From NCBI RefSeq assembly GCF_000315915.1, contig NC_020187.1, forward strand, positions 1,116,001 to 1,180,000: a stretch of DNA of 64,000 nucleotides. Direction: 5' to 3'. This DNA comes from Henningerozyma blattae CBS 6284 (lineage: Eukaryota; Ascomycota; Saccharomycetes; Saccharomycetales; Saccharomycetaceae). Positions within the stretch are counted from its first letter, which is position 1, and each line of letters begins with the position of its first letter. A program made the translations under genes and the position numbers. Below the pieces are notes generated by a model. The model saw only the letters and a list, made by a program, of their open reading frames with translations. It was not told the origin of the DNA and ran no database searches. Below, one piece after another: positions 1-9,502 of the stretch.

Positions 1-151
1 TAATAATATATAATAAAATAATTTTTTAATATTAATTACTATTGTCTTTATATTTTTTTTTGTCCCTTTATCATCATAACTAAATAATTATAAAAATAAT
101 ATATACGAAATTAAGATATCAAAAAAAAAAGTTTTTTTTTATTTTTTTCAA

Positions 152-2056
152 TCATTTAAGACTAGAAAGTACACTTTCCAAGGTATTATTTGCCTTTATG
201 ATTGAATTAATATCATTCAAAATATAAGTTAATAATACATGCTTTGGTGTTCTAATTGATGGATTTGTTGATACTGTAGTAGGTATAATATTATTCCCTG
301 AATTATTACTATCATTATCGTTATCCAAAGAAGTATTTGAATTAGAAGTTAATATATCTGATTCATAACGAGGATATTTTATAAATGTAATTAAATTATT
401 GAATGATAATTTAATTTGTTTTCTTCTAATTTTTTCTAAATGTAAATGTTTCCATTTTTTCAATTTATTTAAATCATTTTGAATTTCAATTGGGGGTTTA
501 TTAACCTCTTCGTTAATTTTAATTTCAGGTAATTTAGATAGAGGTAATGGTTTATAACCTTTATTAAATGGATCATAGAGTTTAATATATTTTGGATTAT
601 TAAATTTTAATGGCACAATCATCGATGGGTTATCATCTAATGTTAATTCATTAATATGAATATTTAAATTAGTTGTATTATTTGTTAAATTAGTGACTTG
701 ATTTGGACCATCTACTGATAACAAACTATCCAAGAAATTTGATATAACATTTGATTCATCTAAACTTAATAAATTCTGTCCAATATTTGAAGATTTGTTT
801 AACGAATTGATATCGTTATTAGTATTGTTGTTGTTTCGTTTTTTATTAAGATGATTGTTAATTGTTACAATTTTTGTTAATCCATTATTTATTGTTACAT
901 TTGAAGCTCTTGCATGTGAAATATTAGTGGAATTATTACCTGCTGCATGTGAAGTTTTCAAAGATTCATTAAAATCTGGGAAACTTTTGTTATTGTTATT
1001 AGAATTAGTAGTTGGCGGATTGATATTATTATAACTTAAAGAATGTATATTAGAAGTTGATAAAGTACTTTTCATATTTCGTTGAATGTTTGATGCGTTA
1101 TTTATTTCAGCCTGTCGTATATTATTGCTATTATTATCTGTCAATTGTCTAGGGATACTAGGTACAATTTGTTTCTGTATATTATTAATTTGTGGTATTG
1201 AAGTAGGAACACTATCAATATCTCTCATATTATCCATATCTTGCTCATTTGATTCATTAATATTCTGTTGAGAGTTAGTTAAATTTGAACCTTGTTGAAG
1301 AACAACATTAGCAACAGTTATTGTGTTATTATTATTATTATTATTGTTATTGTTATTACTAAATTTTACTGTGTTATTATTGGTACTACTAGTTATGTTT
1401 AATGTTTGATTCTTCACATTAGTTGTTGTATCAATTGAATTTGAGAAACGAGTCAAGGGTGGTGGTGATAATGGGAGTAATGTTGACGGTGATAATGGAT
1501 TAAAAGATGCAGGTGGGGACATTGAATTGTATAAAGGGTTAATATCAGAAGATGGGATATCCTTTCGTATATTTTTAGATAAATCATTATTAGTATTATC
1601 CTTGTTGTTATTATCATTGCTATTCTGATTTACATTCATACCAATAACTGAAGTATCTTTGGATGCCATAGTATTAGGAACGGTATTGATAAATTCATCC
1701 AAGGAATTATTATTAGTTAATGATTTAAATGATTGAATAATTTCATGAGCAGTGGCAGGAGTACTAGTATTATCATCGTCATTATCATGATTATCATCGT
1801 CATTATCATGATTATCATCGTCATTATCATGATTATCATTAAATAATTCAAACGCTGTTTCAAACGCCAAATCAATATCAAAATTGTCTATATCATTCAC
1901 AGCACCATTAACTTCGTTATTATTAGTGTTGGTATTACCAAGTATGCTACCGAAATCAAACATATCATCATTAGTTGTGGTTTTAGAAGTGGAATTATCA
2001 GTTGTTATGGACATTTTGTTCCTATTTGCTTGATTCTCATCAAATAGGTTTTGCAT
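152..2056 (-). CDS. INO2: Ino2-type bHLH activator of phospholipid genes
   Basis: Partner of Ino4 in the heterodimer that binds UAS-INO elements and activates inositol/choline-responsive phospholipid genes in the nucleus. Three blocks resemble S. cerevisiae Ino2: an N-terminal acidic stretch with DIDLAFETAFELF, a middle block DESNVISNFLDSLLS (the activation/Opi1-interaction type segment), and PEIKI just before the DNA-binding domain. The basic region and helix 1 start near residue 531 (KWKHLHLEKIRRKQ) and helix 2 is PKHVLLTYILNDINSI near 604-620. At 634 aa it is about twice the S. cerevisiae length (304 aa) because of Asn-rich filler, three DNDDDNH-type repeats near residues 75-97, and a loop of about 40 residues between the helices. 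The ATG lies 20 bp from a long GT repeat. The orthology is firm on the bHLH and flanking motifs. Confidence 0.9.
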   Translation of the reverse strand: MQNLFDENQANRNKMSITTDNSTSKTTTNDDMFDFGSILGNTNTNNNEVNGAVNDIDNFDIDLAFETAFELFNDNHDNDDDNHDNDDDNHDNDDDNTSTPATAHEIIQSFKSLTNNNSLDEFINTVPNTMASKDTSVIGMNVNQNSNDNNNKDNTNNDLSKNIRKDIPSSDINPLYNSMSPPASFNPLSPSTLLPLSPPPLTRFSNSIDTTTNVKNQTLNITSSTNNNTVKFSNNNNNNNNNNNTITVANVVLQQGSNLTNSQQNINESNEQDMDNMRDIDSVPTSIPQINNIQKQIVPSIPRQLTDNNSNNIRQAEINNASNIQRNMKSTLSTSNIHSLSYNNINPPTTNSNNNNKSFPDFNESLKTSHAAGNNSTNISHARASNVTINNGLTKIVTINNHLNKKRNNNNTNNDINSLNKSSNIGQNLLSLDESNVISNFLDSLLSVDGPNQVTNLTNNTTNLNIHINELTLDDNPSMIVPLKFNNPKYIKLYDPFNKGYKPLPLSKLPEIKINEEVNKPPIEIQNDLNKLKKWKHLHLEKIRRKQIKLSFNNLITFIKYPRYESDILTSNSNTSLDNDNDSNNSGNNIIPTTVSTNPSIRTPKHVLLTYILNDINSIIKANNTLESVLSSLK

Positions 2057-2074
2057 ATTTCTTTGAAATATAAA

Positions 2075-2076
<2 letters not shown>

Positions 2077-2171
<95 letters not shown>

Positions 2172-2225
2172 TGTGTGTATATATGTGTGTGTATGTGTAT
2201 GTGTCTGGGTATATGTGTATGTGTA
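2077..2225. repeat. (GT)43 microsatellite with degenerate TATG tail
   Basis: An uninterrupted GT repeat runs 2077-2162 (43 units), followed by a decaying GT/AT mixture to about 2225. It begins 21 bp upstream of the INO2 start, so it must lie in the 5' leader or core promoter of that gene. Confidence 0.97.
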
Positions 2226-2637
2226 TTATATTATCATGTATATTATAGTAGTGCCTACAGGGGTTGAAAGTATACTATTATTGGCTTGTTATGCAGTGTA
2301 ATGTCGATGATATAAATGAAAAAAAAAGAAAACCGATTAAAAAGATAAAATAAAAACCAAAATCAAAAGTAATGAAATGAAATTAAAAAATCAGGTTGGC
2401 TCAAGTTAAAATATGATTAATTATAATTAAAATGGAAGAGAAAAAAAAAAGAATACGGACTTCACCACATAAATGGATGTATTAAGGTAACAATTGTATA
2501 TCGAATGCAAAATAAAAAAAATTAAATGTATATATTAATATATGCTACTGTAATGTTTGTAACGAAATAGGTATTTAGTTCTTTAAGAAGATATTCTTTT
2601 TAATAAAAGATAATTTCTATAAAAGTTTTTCTACAAG

Positions 2638-2647
2638 AATTCATATG
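2638..2647 (-). promoter_or_regulatory. Near-match UAS-INO upstream of INO2
   Basis: The minus strand reads CATATGAATT, 9 of 10 to the consensus CATRTGAAAT bound by Ino2/Ino4. INO2 autoregulation through such a site is established in S. cerevisiae; here the site is inferred from a single near match and could be chance. Confidence 0.3.
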
Positions 2648-2797
2648 ATTTTTTACACCTATTCATTTAACTTAATTATACTTACGGAATTTACTAGAAT
2701 AACTGAATAAAAATTAAGAAGCTATTTCCTCGGATATTAAGATCATCGAAAATATATATGTTTAGTAAAAATTAAAATCATTCCACGCAGCATACAA

Positions 2798-2847
2798 AAC
2801 CCTATATGCGACTAACAAAAACCCTAGTCCACGGGACCAAACCCTAA
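2798..2847 (+). promoter_or_regulatory. Three Tbf1-like AACCCTA sites
   Basis: AACCCTA occurs at 2798-2804, 2820-2826 and 2840-2846, the last extending to AACCCTAA. This is the core of the Tbf1 site, which in S. cerevisiae marks snoRNA and some other promoters. No gene is recognised just downstream, although an exon-like ATG with a splice donor begins at 2945. Confidence 0.45.
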
Positions 2848-3544
2848 ATAGCTTTATACGAGTTTTATTATTTTATTTTTATAATTGAAATTTATTCTTT
2901 TAGCTATTCAAAGGCAAAATAAAATAAAATAAAATAATCAGCCAATGCCAAGAGATTATGTGTTAGAAGGTAAGTCAACAAAACTTTATAGCTTGTTTGT
3001 TTGTTTTTATGTAAGCAAAATGAATACCTATAAGTTTGCGTTTAGTCTTGGTTATTGACTCGTAAGTTTTCAAAAATAATTCATCTACCTTTAAATTATG
3101 AAAACTATTATGATAATATTTAACGCTAGTCAATATAAGTCAGTGGGTAGCTCTAAATTAGGTTGTTTACCGATCTTATCATGCCAATGACGCCCCACTT
3201 TTCGTACAGACATAAAGGAATTGTTTACTAGATCTCTAAGCAACCAATACGAAATAAAACAATTCGCGTTGTTAACGAAGAAATAAAAAAGAAAAAATAA
3301 AATAGAACAGCAACTATTTGTTTTATACATTCGTCAATTTATCAAGAACAATGACTCTTACCCAGATCTCTAATCTGCAAATAGCAATTATCATCACGAT
3401 TATTGCTAGTTTCAGAACTATCACCATCAATATCACTATAATGACTGACATTATCAACACTCCGCAATTTGTAGTTTAATTAAAGATTTTTATTAATCCA
3501 ATAAAAGATATTATTGCGTAATCTTGTCTTCTTTTATTCTTCCC

Positions 3545-3930
3545 ACGGCCTTACCTTATTTGGCGAACCGGTCGCCTAATTAGGACTTCCATTGACTTAA
3601 CTTCCGACGGTGATACCCTTAAACGGAATATTGACCCGTTCCCGCCAGATATATGCTATCCCCGGACAAACATGCCATCCAAACACGACCCGGACCCTTT
3701 CCTGTTGTCCGGACAAATTGTTCTGGGGCATTTTCAGATACCACCACACGGGATATACATGTCCTCCTTCCTGTTTCCGCCTATCCGTCGGCTTGTTTGT
3801 ACGGACAATTCCCAAAGAGTCAACCATTTACTACTTTCGGATGGTTCCGCCTACGGGTTTTCTCTGTATCTGTTCCGATCAGGATATAATATCAGTTTCT
3901 GGAATTACTGTGTTTGCTTTCGAGTATTGA
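3545..3930. other. GC-rich intergenic island A with CGGANNA cluster
   Basis: A sampled line (3661-3720) has 33 G/C in 60, against strongly AT-rich flanks. CGGANNA, the Rgt1-type motif, occurs on either strand at 3624, 3663, 3705 (reverse), 3710, 3802 and 3871 (reverse), with another just outside at 3983. TTGTCCGGACAA at 3705-3716 is a perfect palindrome. It lies 0.8-1.2 kb upstream of the permease gene. Its function is unknown: it may be a regulatory block, a decayed gene or element, or an RNA gene. Confidence 0.5.
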
Positions 3931-4735
3931 ATAATAATGTTATGATGGAAAATGCCGAATTTTTAATAGAATTGCATGTTATCGGAAGAATTTTTCAACC
4001 ACCAAAGTCAAAATTAGTCAAGAAAAAAAAAATATTATACTAATCCATATACATCAGATTAACGATATCGAAATCTTATCATGTTATCGAAGTACGCTTG
4101 TTTTTTAGGTTTTAACAAGAAATCTACAGTAGTCTTGCAGTAAAATATCTTCAAGTAAATTAGGCTCAGTTTCCAGACTAGGTTGCTCCTGGAGGGGCAA
4201 AGTCAAGTATTGCTTGGAAGCGATGCCCTTTTCCTGCAAAGATTTCATCTGTTATTGTCAAGTTTATTTTTTTTTTTTTTTTTTTTTTGCATCTATCTCT
4301 TTATCTTGACTTTGCCCAAGTCCCATTTTCTCTATCAATCTGTGCCTCAATCTCAGACATTGATATTAGTCCCAAACTAAAGCAGACTAGTAAACTTTTT
4401 TTTTTTTGCATTACTTTTTGCTTTTACTTTCACTTTTGCTCTCAAGCTTATATATAGGCAAGAATTTGACTATGTGAAAAATTTTATTCTTGTTAAAATC
4501 ATTAAGCCATTGACTCTTTTTTATATATTAACTGAATAGTGATTGATAACTTGATTCTTATTTTATATAAGTCTTTATATATATCGCCAAGCAATTCACC
4601 GTCGAGAATTCTATCTAAATATTAATTGGTAACTTTACCAAATAAGAAGAAATTATTTATATATAATATTCTTCCCCTTATTATTAAAACAAATTGAATT
4701 AAAAAAAATAAATTATCAACAACAACTACACAATA

Positions 4736-6409
4736 ATGTATAGTTCAGAATCTTCAAGCCAGTCTCCTCAATTAAAGGATGAGACGAAAGTCACTTTAGA
4801 GTATCAATTAGATGAATATGACGAATATTCAAATAATCTCCATCAAAGAGATATTAAAAAAATAAATTCAATGAATAAAAATTCCATTGATATAGAATCT
4901 GCCACCAATGATGATATAGAATCTTATTTATCCAAACAAAGTGGTGAAGCTGCAGTATTTGAAGATACAAAGATAAATTGGTTTACCAAGTTTGCTGCAT
5001 CTTTAGATGCTGAAGGAAACGGTATTGAACCAATCCCAGATGAACAAAAGACTGATTCCTCTTTAATTAATGCTGCTTCTATGTGGTTTTCTGCCAATAT
5101 GGTTTTACCATCTTATTCCTTGGGTATCTTGGGTACAGCAGTTTATGGTTTAAATTTCGGTCAAGCTGCCATGGTCATTATTTTCTTCAATATAATGGGT
5201 CTTTTATCAGTTGCATACTTCTCTATCTTTGGTGCTCAATTATCAATGAGACAAATGATTTTATCTAGATTTTTAATTGGTAATGTCACTGCAAGAATAT
5301 ATTCCATCATTAATACTATTGCATGTGGTGGTTGGGGTATTGTTAACACTGTTGCAGCTGCTCAATTGTTAAATATGGTTAATATCGGTTCTGGCCATAA
5401 TGCTCCATTATGGGCTGGTTGTTTGATCATTGTAGGTGCTACTGTCATGGTTTCATTTTTCGGTTATAGAGTTATTCATGTTTATGAAAAATATTCTTGG
5501 ATTCCAAATTTTGCTGTGTTCTTGGTAATCATTGCAAGATTGAAAAAATCTGGTCAATATGAAGAAGGCCCATGGACTGGAGGAAGAACTACTGCAGGTA
5601 ACGTTTTAACCTTTGGTTGTACAGTATATGGGTTTGCTGCTGGTTGGACCACTTATGCAGCTGATTACACTGTTTACATGCCAAAATCTACCAACAAATA
5701 TAAGATTTTCTTTTCTTTAGTCGCAGGGCTAGCATTCCCATTGTTTTTCACTCAATTGATTGGTGCTGCCTCAGGTACTGGTGTTATTAAGAATACTGAT
5801 TGGGCTGATTTATATAATAAAAATGGTACTGGTGGTTTAACATATGCTATCTTGGTTAAAGATTCCTTACATGGGTTTGGCCAATTTTGTTGTGTGTTAT
5901 TAGCAATGTCTACTGTTTCCAACAACATTCCAAACATGTATACTATTTCCATGTCGGTTCCTGCAATTTGGTCAAAATTAAATAAAATTCCAAGAGTTAT
6001 TTGGACATTGGCTGCTAATGCTGTTGTTTTGGGTATTTCTATTCCTGCATGCTATTACTTCACTGAGTTTATGCAATATTTCATGGATTCCATTGGTTAT
6101 TATCTTTCTATCTATGTTGCCATGTCATTATCTGAACATTTCATTTATAGAAAGGGCAGATTTGAAAGTTATGTTGTTGAAGATTGGAATAATCCAAAAA
6201 AATTACCAATCGGTTATGCTGGTACTGCAGGTTTAATTGTAGGTGCATTTGGTGTTGCGTTAGGTATGGTTCAAGGTTATTGGAAGGGTGAAATCGGTAG
6301 ATTAATTGGTGAAAATGGGGGTGATATTGGTTTCGAATTAGGTTTGTCTTGGTCATTTATAATTTACAATATTATTAGACCTTTCGAACTTAAATATTGT
6401 GGACGTTGA
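4736..6409 (+). CDS. FCY2: Purine-cytosine permease (NCS1 family)
   Basis: Plasma-membrane proton symporter of the nucleobase-cation-symport-1 family, importing cytosine and purines. The 557 aa product has a soluble N-terminal tail of about 95 residues, then KINWFTKFAASLDAEGNGIEPIP (the FCY2-family lead-in), then about 12 hydrophobic segments. Family stretches include WFSANMVLPSYSLGILG and YGFAAGWTTYAADYTVYMP. S. cerevisiae Fcy2 is 533 aa. In S. cerevisiae FCY21 and FCY22 sit beside CEM1, and here too CEM1 is the convergent neighbour, which supports the assignment. Which of FCY2, FCY21 or FCY22 is the closest match cannot be told. Confidence 0.93.
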   Translation: MYSSESSSQSPQLKDETKVTLEYQLDEYDEYSNNLHQRDIKKINSMNKNSIDIESATNDDIESYLSKQSGEAAVFEDTKINWFTKFAASLDAEGNGIEPIPDEQKTDSSLINAASMWFSANMVLPSYSLGILGTAVYGLNFGQAAMVIIFFNIMGLLSVAYFSIFGAQLSMRQMILSRFLIGNVTARIYSIINTIACGGWGIVNTVAAAQLLNMVNIGSGHNAPLWAGCLIIVGATVMVSFFGYRVIHVYEKYSWIPNFAVFLVIIARLKKSGQYEEGPWTGGRTTAGNVLTFGCTVYGFAAGWTTYAADYTVYMPKSTNKYKIFFSLVAGLAFPLFFTQLIGAASGTGVIKNTDWADLYNKNGTGGLTYAILVKDSLHGFGQFCCVLLAMSTVSNNIPNMYTISMSVPAIWSKLNKIPRVIWTLAANAVVLGISIPACYYFTEFMQYFMDSIGYYLSIYVAMSLSEHFIYRKGRFESYVVEDWNNPKKLPIGYAGTAGLIVGAFGVALGMVQGYWKGEIGRLIGENGGDIGFELGLSWSFIIYNIIRPFELKYCGR

Positions 6410-6839
6410 TTGATAGAGCATGATCGTCATACTTTTTACTATCATTTTGTTTTCTTTCATTATTTCATTTCATTTCTAATATTTTATTTTTTTTCCTTCA
6501 TTGTCATTTTTTTTACCCTTTTCTTTTTCATGTCCTTGTCATTTACAACTATGTCTAGTTTGTTACGTTTTATAAAAAAATTTTTTTTTATTTCACCATG
6601 TACACTATAATATGCAATTTTACTTAATAACATCATATTCCGATTCATTCATTATTTTATTTTTATTTTTTACTTCTTCCATCTGCATGCATATATTCAA
6701 TTCCCCCTTTTTTTTTTTACTTATTTATCTTCTTCAGTTTCTAATTCAAAACGATTTATATATACAACATACATTAATTTGTATACTATTACGAACTTTT
6801 TTTTTTTTGATCTTTAATGTCACAAATAAGTAAGGATGG
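6410..6839. other. Intergenic, convergent 3' ends
   Basis: AT/T-rich spacer between the 3' ends of the permease gene and CEM1. No gene seen; T-runs and TATATA stretches suit 3'-end formation on both sides. Confidence 0.6.
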
Positions 6840-8219
6840 CTAAGGTATCCATTTTTTGAATAACAACGAAGTGTTCACGCCACCAAATCCAAAACTATTA
6901 CATATAGAATAATTAATTTCATTATCCACAATACCATTTTCATGGTGCATTAAAATTTTCAATTTTTCAGGTTCAATATATTCCCCAATATTGCAATTTT
7001 GAACAAGTCCGTCCACATTTTGTAAATTTAAAGTATTTGGTAATTGACCCTTTTGAAGAGACAAAATGCTAAATATGCTTTCCACTGCACCTGCAGCGCC
7101 TAATAGATGTCCAATAGCACCTTTATTACTTGAAACGTACCCCTTTTGGAAATTTAGATCTTTAATTGGATTATCAATTATAGAATTCTTAATAGCAATA
7201 ATTTCAGCTTCATCTCCTAATTTTGTAGAAGTGGCATGTGAATTTATATAAATCTTTGAATTGTTGAAATTATGATTGGAATCCGCACCTTCTTGTAAAG
7301 CCATCTCTATAGCTCTCCTTGCACCTTCGCCGTTTTTGCTTGGTGTAGTGATATGATATCCATCACTTGATAACCCATAACCTATAATCTCAGCATATAT
7401 TTTGGCATTTCTCCTTTGTGCATGTTCCAAATTTTCCAATACTAACATTCCACAACCTTCTGATAATACAAAGCCCGACCTTTCATCATCAAATGGTCTT
7501 GAAATCCCATCAACAGTTATACTCTTGACTCTTAAAAATCCGATTAATGATAAGGGATGGATAGCAGCTTCAGTAGCGCCAGCAATACAAAGATCTTGCT
7601 TCCCCAATCGAATTAGATTATATGCATCACCAATAGAGTTGTTTCCTGTGGCACATGCTGTAGAAGAGGAATGTAAGGGACCTTTTAATTTAAACTTGAT
7701 AGAAACATTACCAGCAGCCATGTTTGTTAAAATCTTTGGGATGAAAAAAGGAGATATCTTCTTATTAGGATCAATTACTAAATTTTTAGTAGCTTCGAAA
7801 ATATCATTAATTGAAGCTATACCAGATCCAATAATACAACCAAACCGATTTAAATCTATCGAATCTGAAATAGTGATCTGATCAGGGGTGTTTAATAGAC
7901 TAGCATCTTTCAATGCCTCGTAGGAAGACGTTATAGCTAATTGAGAAAACTTTGACATCCTTCTCCTATCCTGATCATTTAATAAACTATCTGGAATATT
8001 TGAATTATTGTCAATTTGGCTTGGTATAACGCCAACATTAACACTATCTGGAATATGTTTCTTGAACTGTTCGAAATCATCTGCATAATTTGTCAAGGAA
8101 GTCACTGGAACTAACCCTGAATTACCTTTCAGTAAGTTGTTCCAAGATTGCCCCACAGTTCTACCTAGAGGTGTCATGCACCCTAAACCTGTGACAACTA
8201 CTCTATTCAATTTGCTCAT
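6840..8219 (-). CDS. CEM1: Mitochondrial beta-ketoacyl-ACP synthase
   Basis: Condensing enzyme of mitochondrial type II fatty-acid synthesis, the pathway that feeds lipoic acid formation. It shows the C-H-H catalytic set of KAS I/II enzymes: Cys in STACATGNNS, His in NSHATSTKLGD and His in NKGAIGHLLGAAGAVES, plus the C-terminal NSFGFGGVNTSLLFKKW. I use the ATG at 8219 (MSKLNRVVVTGLG); the frame stays open further upstream but only through a TTG, and S. cerevisiae Cem1 likewise begins almost directly at VVITGLG. The product is 459 aa, close to the family length. It is convergent with FCY2, as in S. cerevisiae. Confidence 0.96.
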   Translation of the reverse strand: MSKLNRVVVTGLGCMTPLGRTVGQSWNNLLKGNSGLVPVTSLTNYADDFEQFKKHIPDSVNVGVIPSQIDNNSNIPDSLLNDQDRRRMSKFSQLAITSSYEALKDASLLNTPDQITISDSIDLNRFGCIIGSGIASINDIFEATKNLVIDPNKKISPFFIPKILTNMAAGNVSIKFKLKGPLHSSSTACATGNNSIGDAYNLIRLGKQDLCIAGATEAAIHPLSLIGFLRVKSITVDGISRPFDDERSGFVLSEGCGMLVLENLEHAQRRNAKIYAEIIGYGLSSDGYHITTPSKNGEGARRAIEMALQEGADSNHNFNNSKIYINSHATSTKLGDEAEIIAIKNSIIDNPIKDLNFQKGYVSSNKGAIGHLLGAAGAVESIFSILSLQKGQLPNTLNLQNVDGLVQNCNIGEYIEPEKLKILMHHENGIVDNEINYSICNSFGFGGVNTSLLFKKWIP

Positions 8220-9502
8220 CGTTTCTATCCCTATCACCGACAACAGGAACAAATAATATCCTGGTAAAGTATTGAAATATGCATTTTCCCCTATTCAAAC
8301 GATCGTACTAGTAACTATATTCATACTAGATTTCATCTAACCTTGAACACCGTATCCATTACTTTCGATACATCCAAATCTACTGAACATTACTATTTTT
8401 ACTCTGTCTGTTTACGTATTGTGCCCAAGACCATCACTTCGTCAAATTATCCCAAACAGGTATTTTAGGCCACGTGATCCATACTTATACAATAGGATAT
8501 ATTTCCTAACTAGCGCCACTAAAACGCGCGCCACTAAATATTCACACCACTAAATATTCACGCCACTAAACGTTTCCTGTGCAAAATCCTTTTCGGAGCC
8601 ACATTTGTTACGATAGCCTTGGCAGGCTATTTGCAGACAATCGACGTAGTACGGAAAGGCGAATTCAGGGCAAATAGGGCGACGTGTTAATAGAGAAAGA
8701 ATAGCGGTATTTTAATTAATGGTTAAATGCATTGGCAAGGCTAATATTAAAAGCTAAAACAAAACACAATTTTAGTTTGCAGGCTTCAAATCTGACAAAA
8801 TTAATTAAGCGAAAACAACTTCTAGATAATCAAGGGTCTCAGCTCATCTCGCAGGCATATTTAAGGTTTTTAAGGTTTGTGAAAAGAAAAACTGGAAAAA
8901 GTAAAGCAATTAATTTACACAAAAGAAGTAGTGTAGAAAACACGACTTCTCGACTTTATAGTATTTGGGAAAAACTGAATAATTTAGTGGCACTAAAAGA
9001 CCATAATTCAAGTGAGTGTGTGTGTGTGTGTGTGTAATTTTTGTCATTAGGTTTAATTTAATTATAATTAGATTTTCATAGTTTGGTGTTTCTGTTTTTA
9101 GCATTTTGGCGGAATTTGCATTTTAAATTTTAGGGGTTCAAGAAATTGGTCAGAAGACTAAGAACGAACAAAAAAGAAAATCAAAATCAGAATATAGCTA
9201 ACAAAACACGACACGATAATTGGTGTCGATTAAACTTTAACTTTAAACTTTTGCTTCTTTGGGTTTCTGGAATAATTGATTAGTTTCTATTGATTGATTA
9301 CATTTGTATTTGAAAGTTAAGCTATTTCAAATCCAAATAACTGTTTTAAATTGTGATTTATAAGTTGTCGTTTTTAGTCGTGTTTCTTTTTGTTTATTAT
9401 TATCTTTTTTTTTTTTGAGTTATCATATCAAGCATATCAGTAAGGTTATACATATAAACATAAATTTTCAAATACAAGAATTCCATTTCGCCAGATACAA
9501 TA
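8220..9502. other. 1.3 kb intergenic, CEM1 to YIL055C-like gene
   Basis: Divergent promoter region. It contains a CACGTG (8471-8476, Cbf1-type E-box, followed by A), a four-copy CCACTAAA array (8516-8570) and a short GT repeat (about 9015-9036). A frame of about 100 codons at 8732-9037 has no ATG and ends in the GT repeat, so I do not call it. Confidence 0.6.
8513..8573. repeat. Four-copy CCACTAAA array, 15-16 bp spacing
   Basis: CCACTAAA at 8516, 8531, 8547 and 8563, three of the copies within a CGCCACTAAATATTCA-like unit. It lies about 300 bp upstream of the CEM1 ATG. It may be a tandem duplication of a binding site. Confidence 0.85.

Larger units (their letters stand above)
2057..4735. 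other. 2.7 kb intergenic region INO2-FCY2
   Basis: Divergent promoter region shared by INO2 (leftward) and the permease gene (rightward). It holds the GT microsatellite, a near-match UAS-INO (about 2638-2647), three AACCCTA sites (2798-2846), an exon-like ATG with splice donor (2945-2975), a GC-rich island (about 3545-3930) and a T-run near 4270. Frames in the GC-rich part are open mainly because stop codons are AT-rich; none matches a protein I recognise. Confidence 0.7.

Noticed and set aside
2077..2301. Cys-Val repeat proteins
   Set aside because: Pure translation of the GT microsatellite.
3597..4043. Three overlapping plus-strand frames of 78-123 codons in island A
   Set aside because: They overlap in different frames, match no protein I know, and are expected in GC-rich sequence.
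8732..9037. Possible 101-codon basic protein upstream of the YIL055C-like gene
   Set aside because: It begins at TTG, has no ATG at all, and ends inside a GT repeat; no family recognised.
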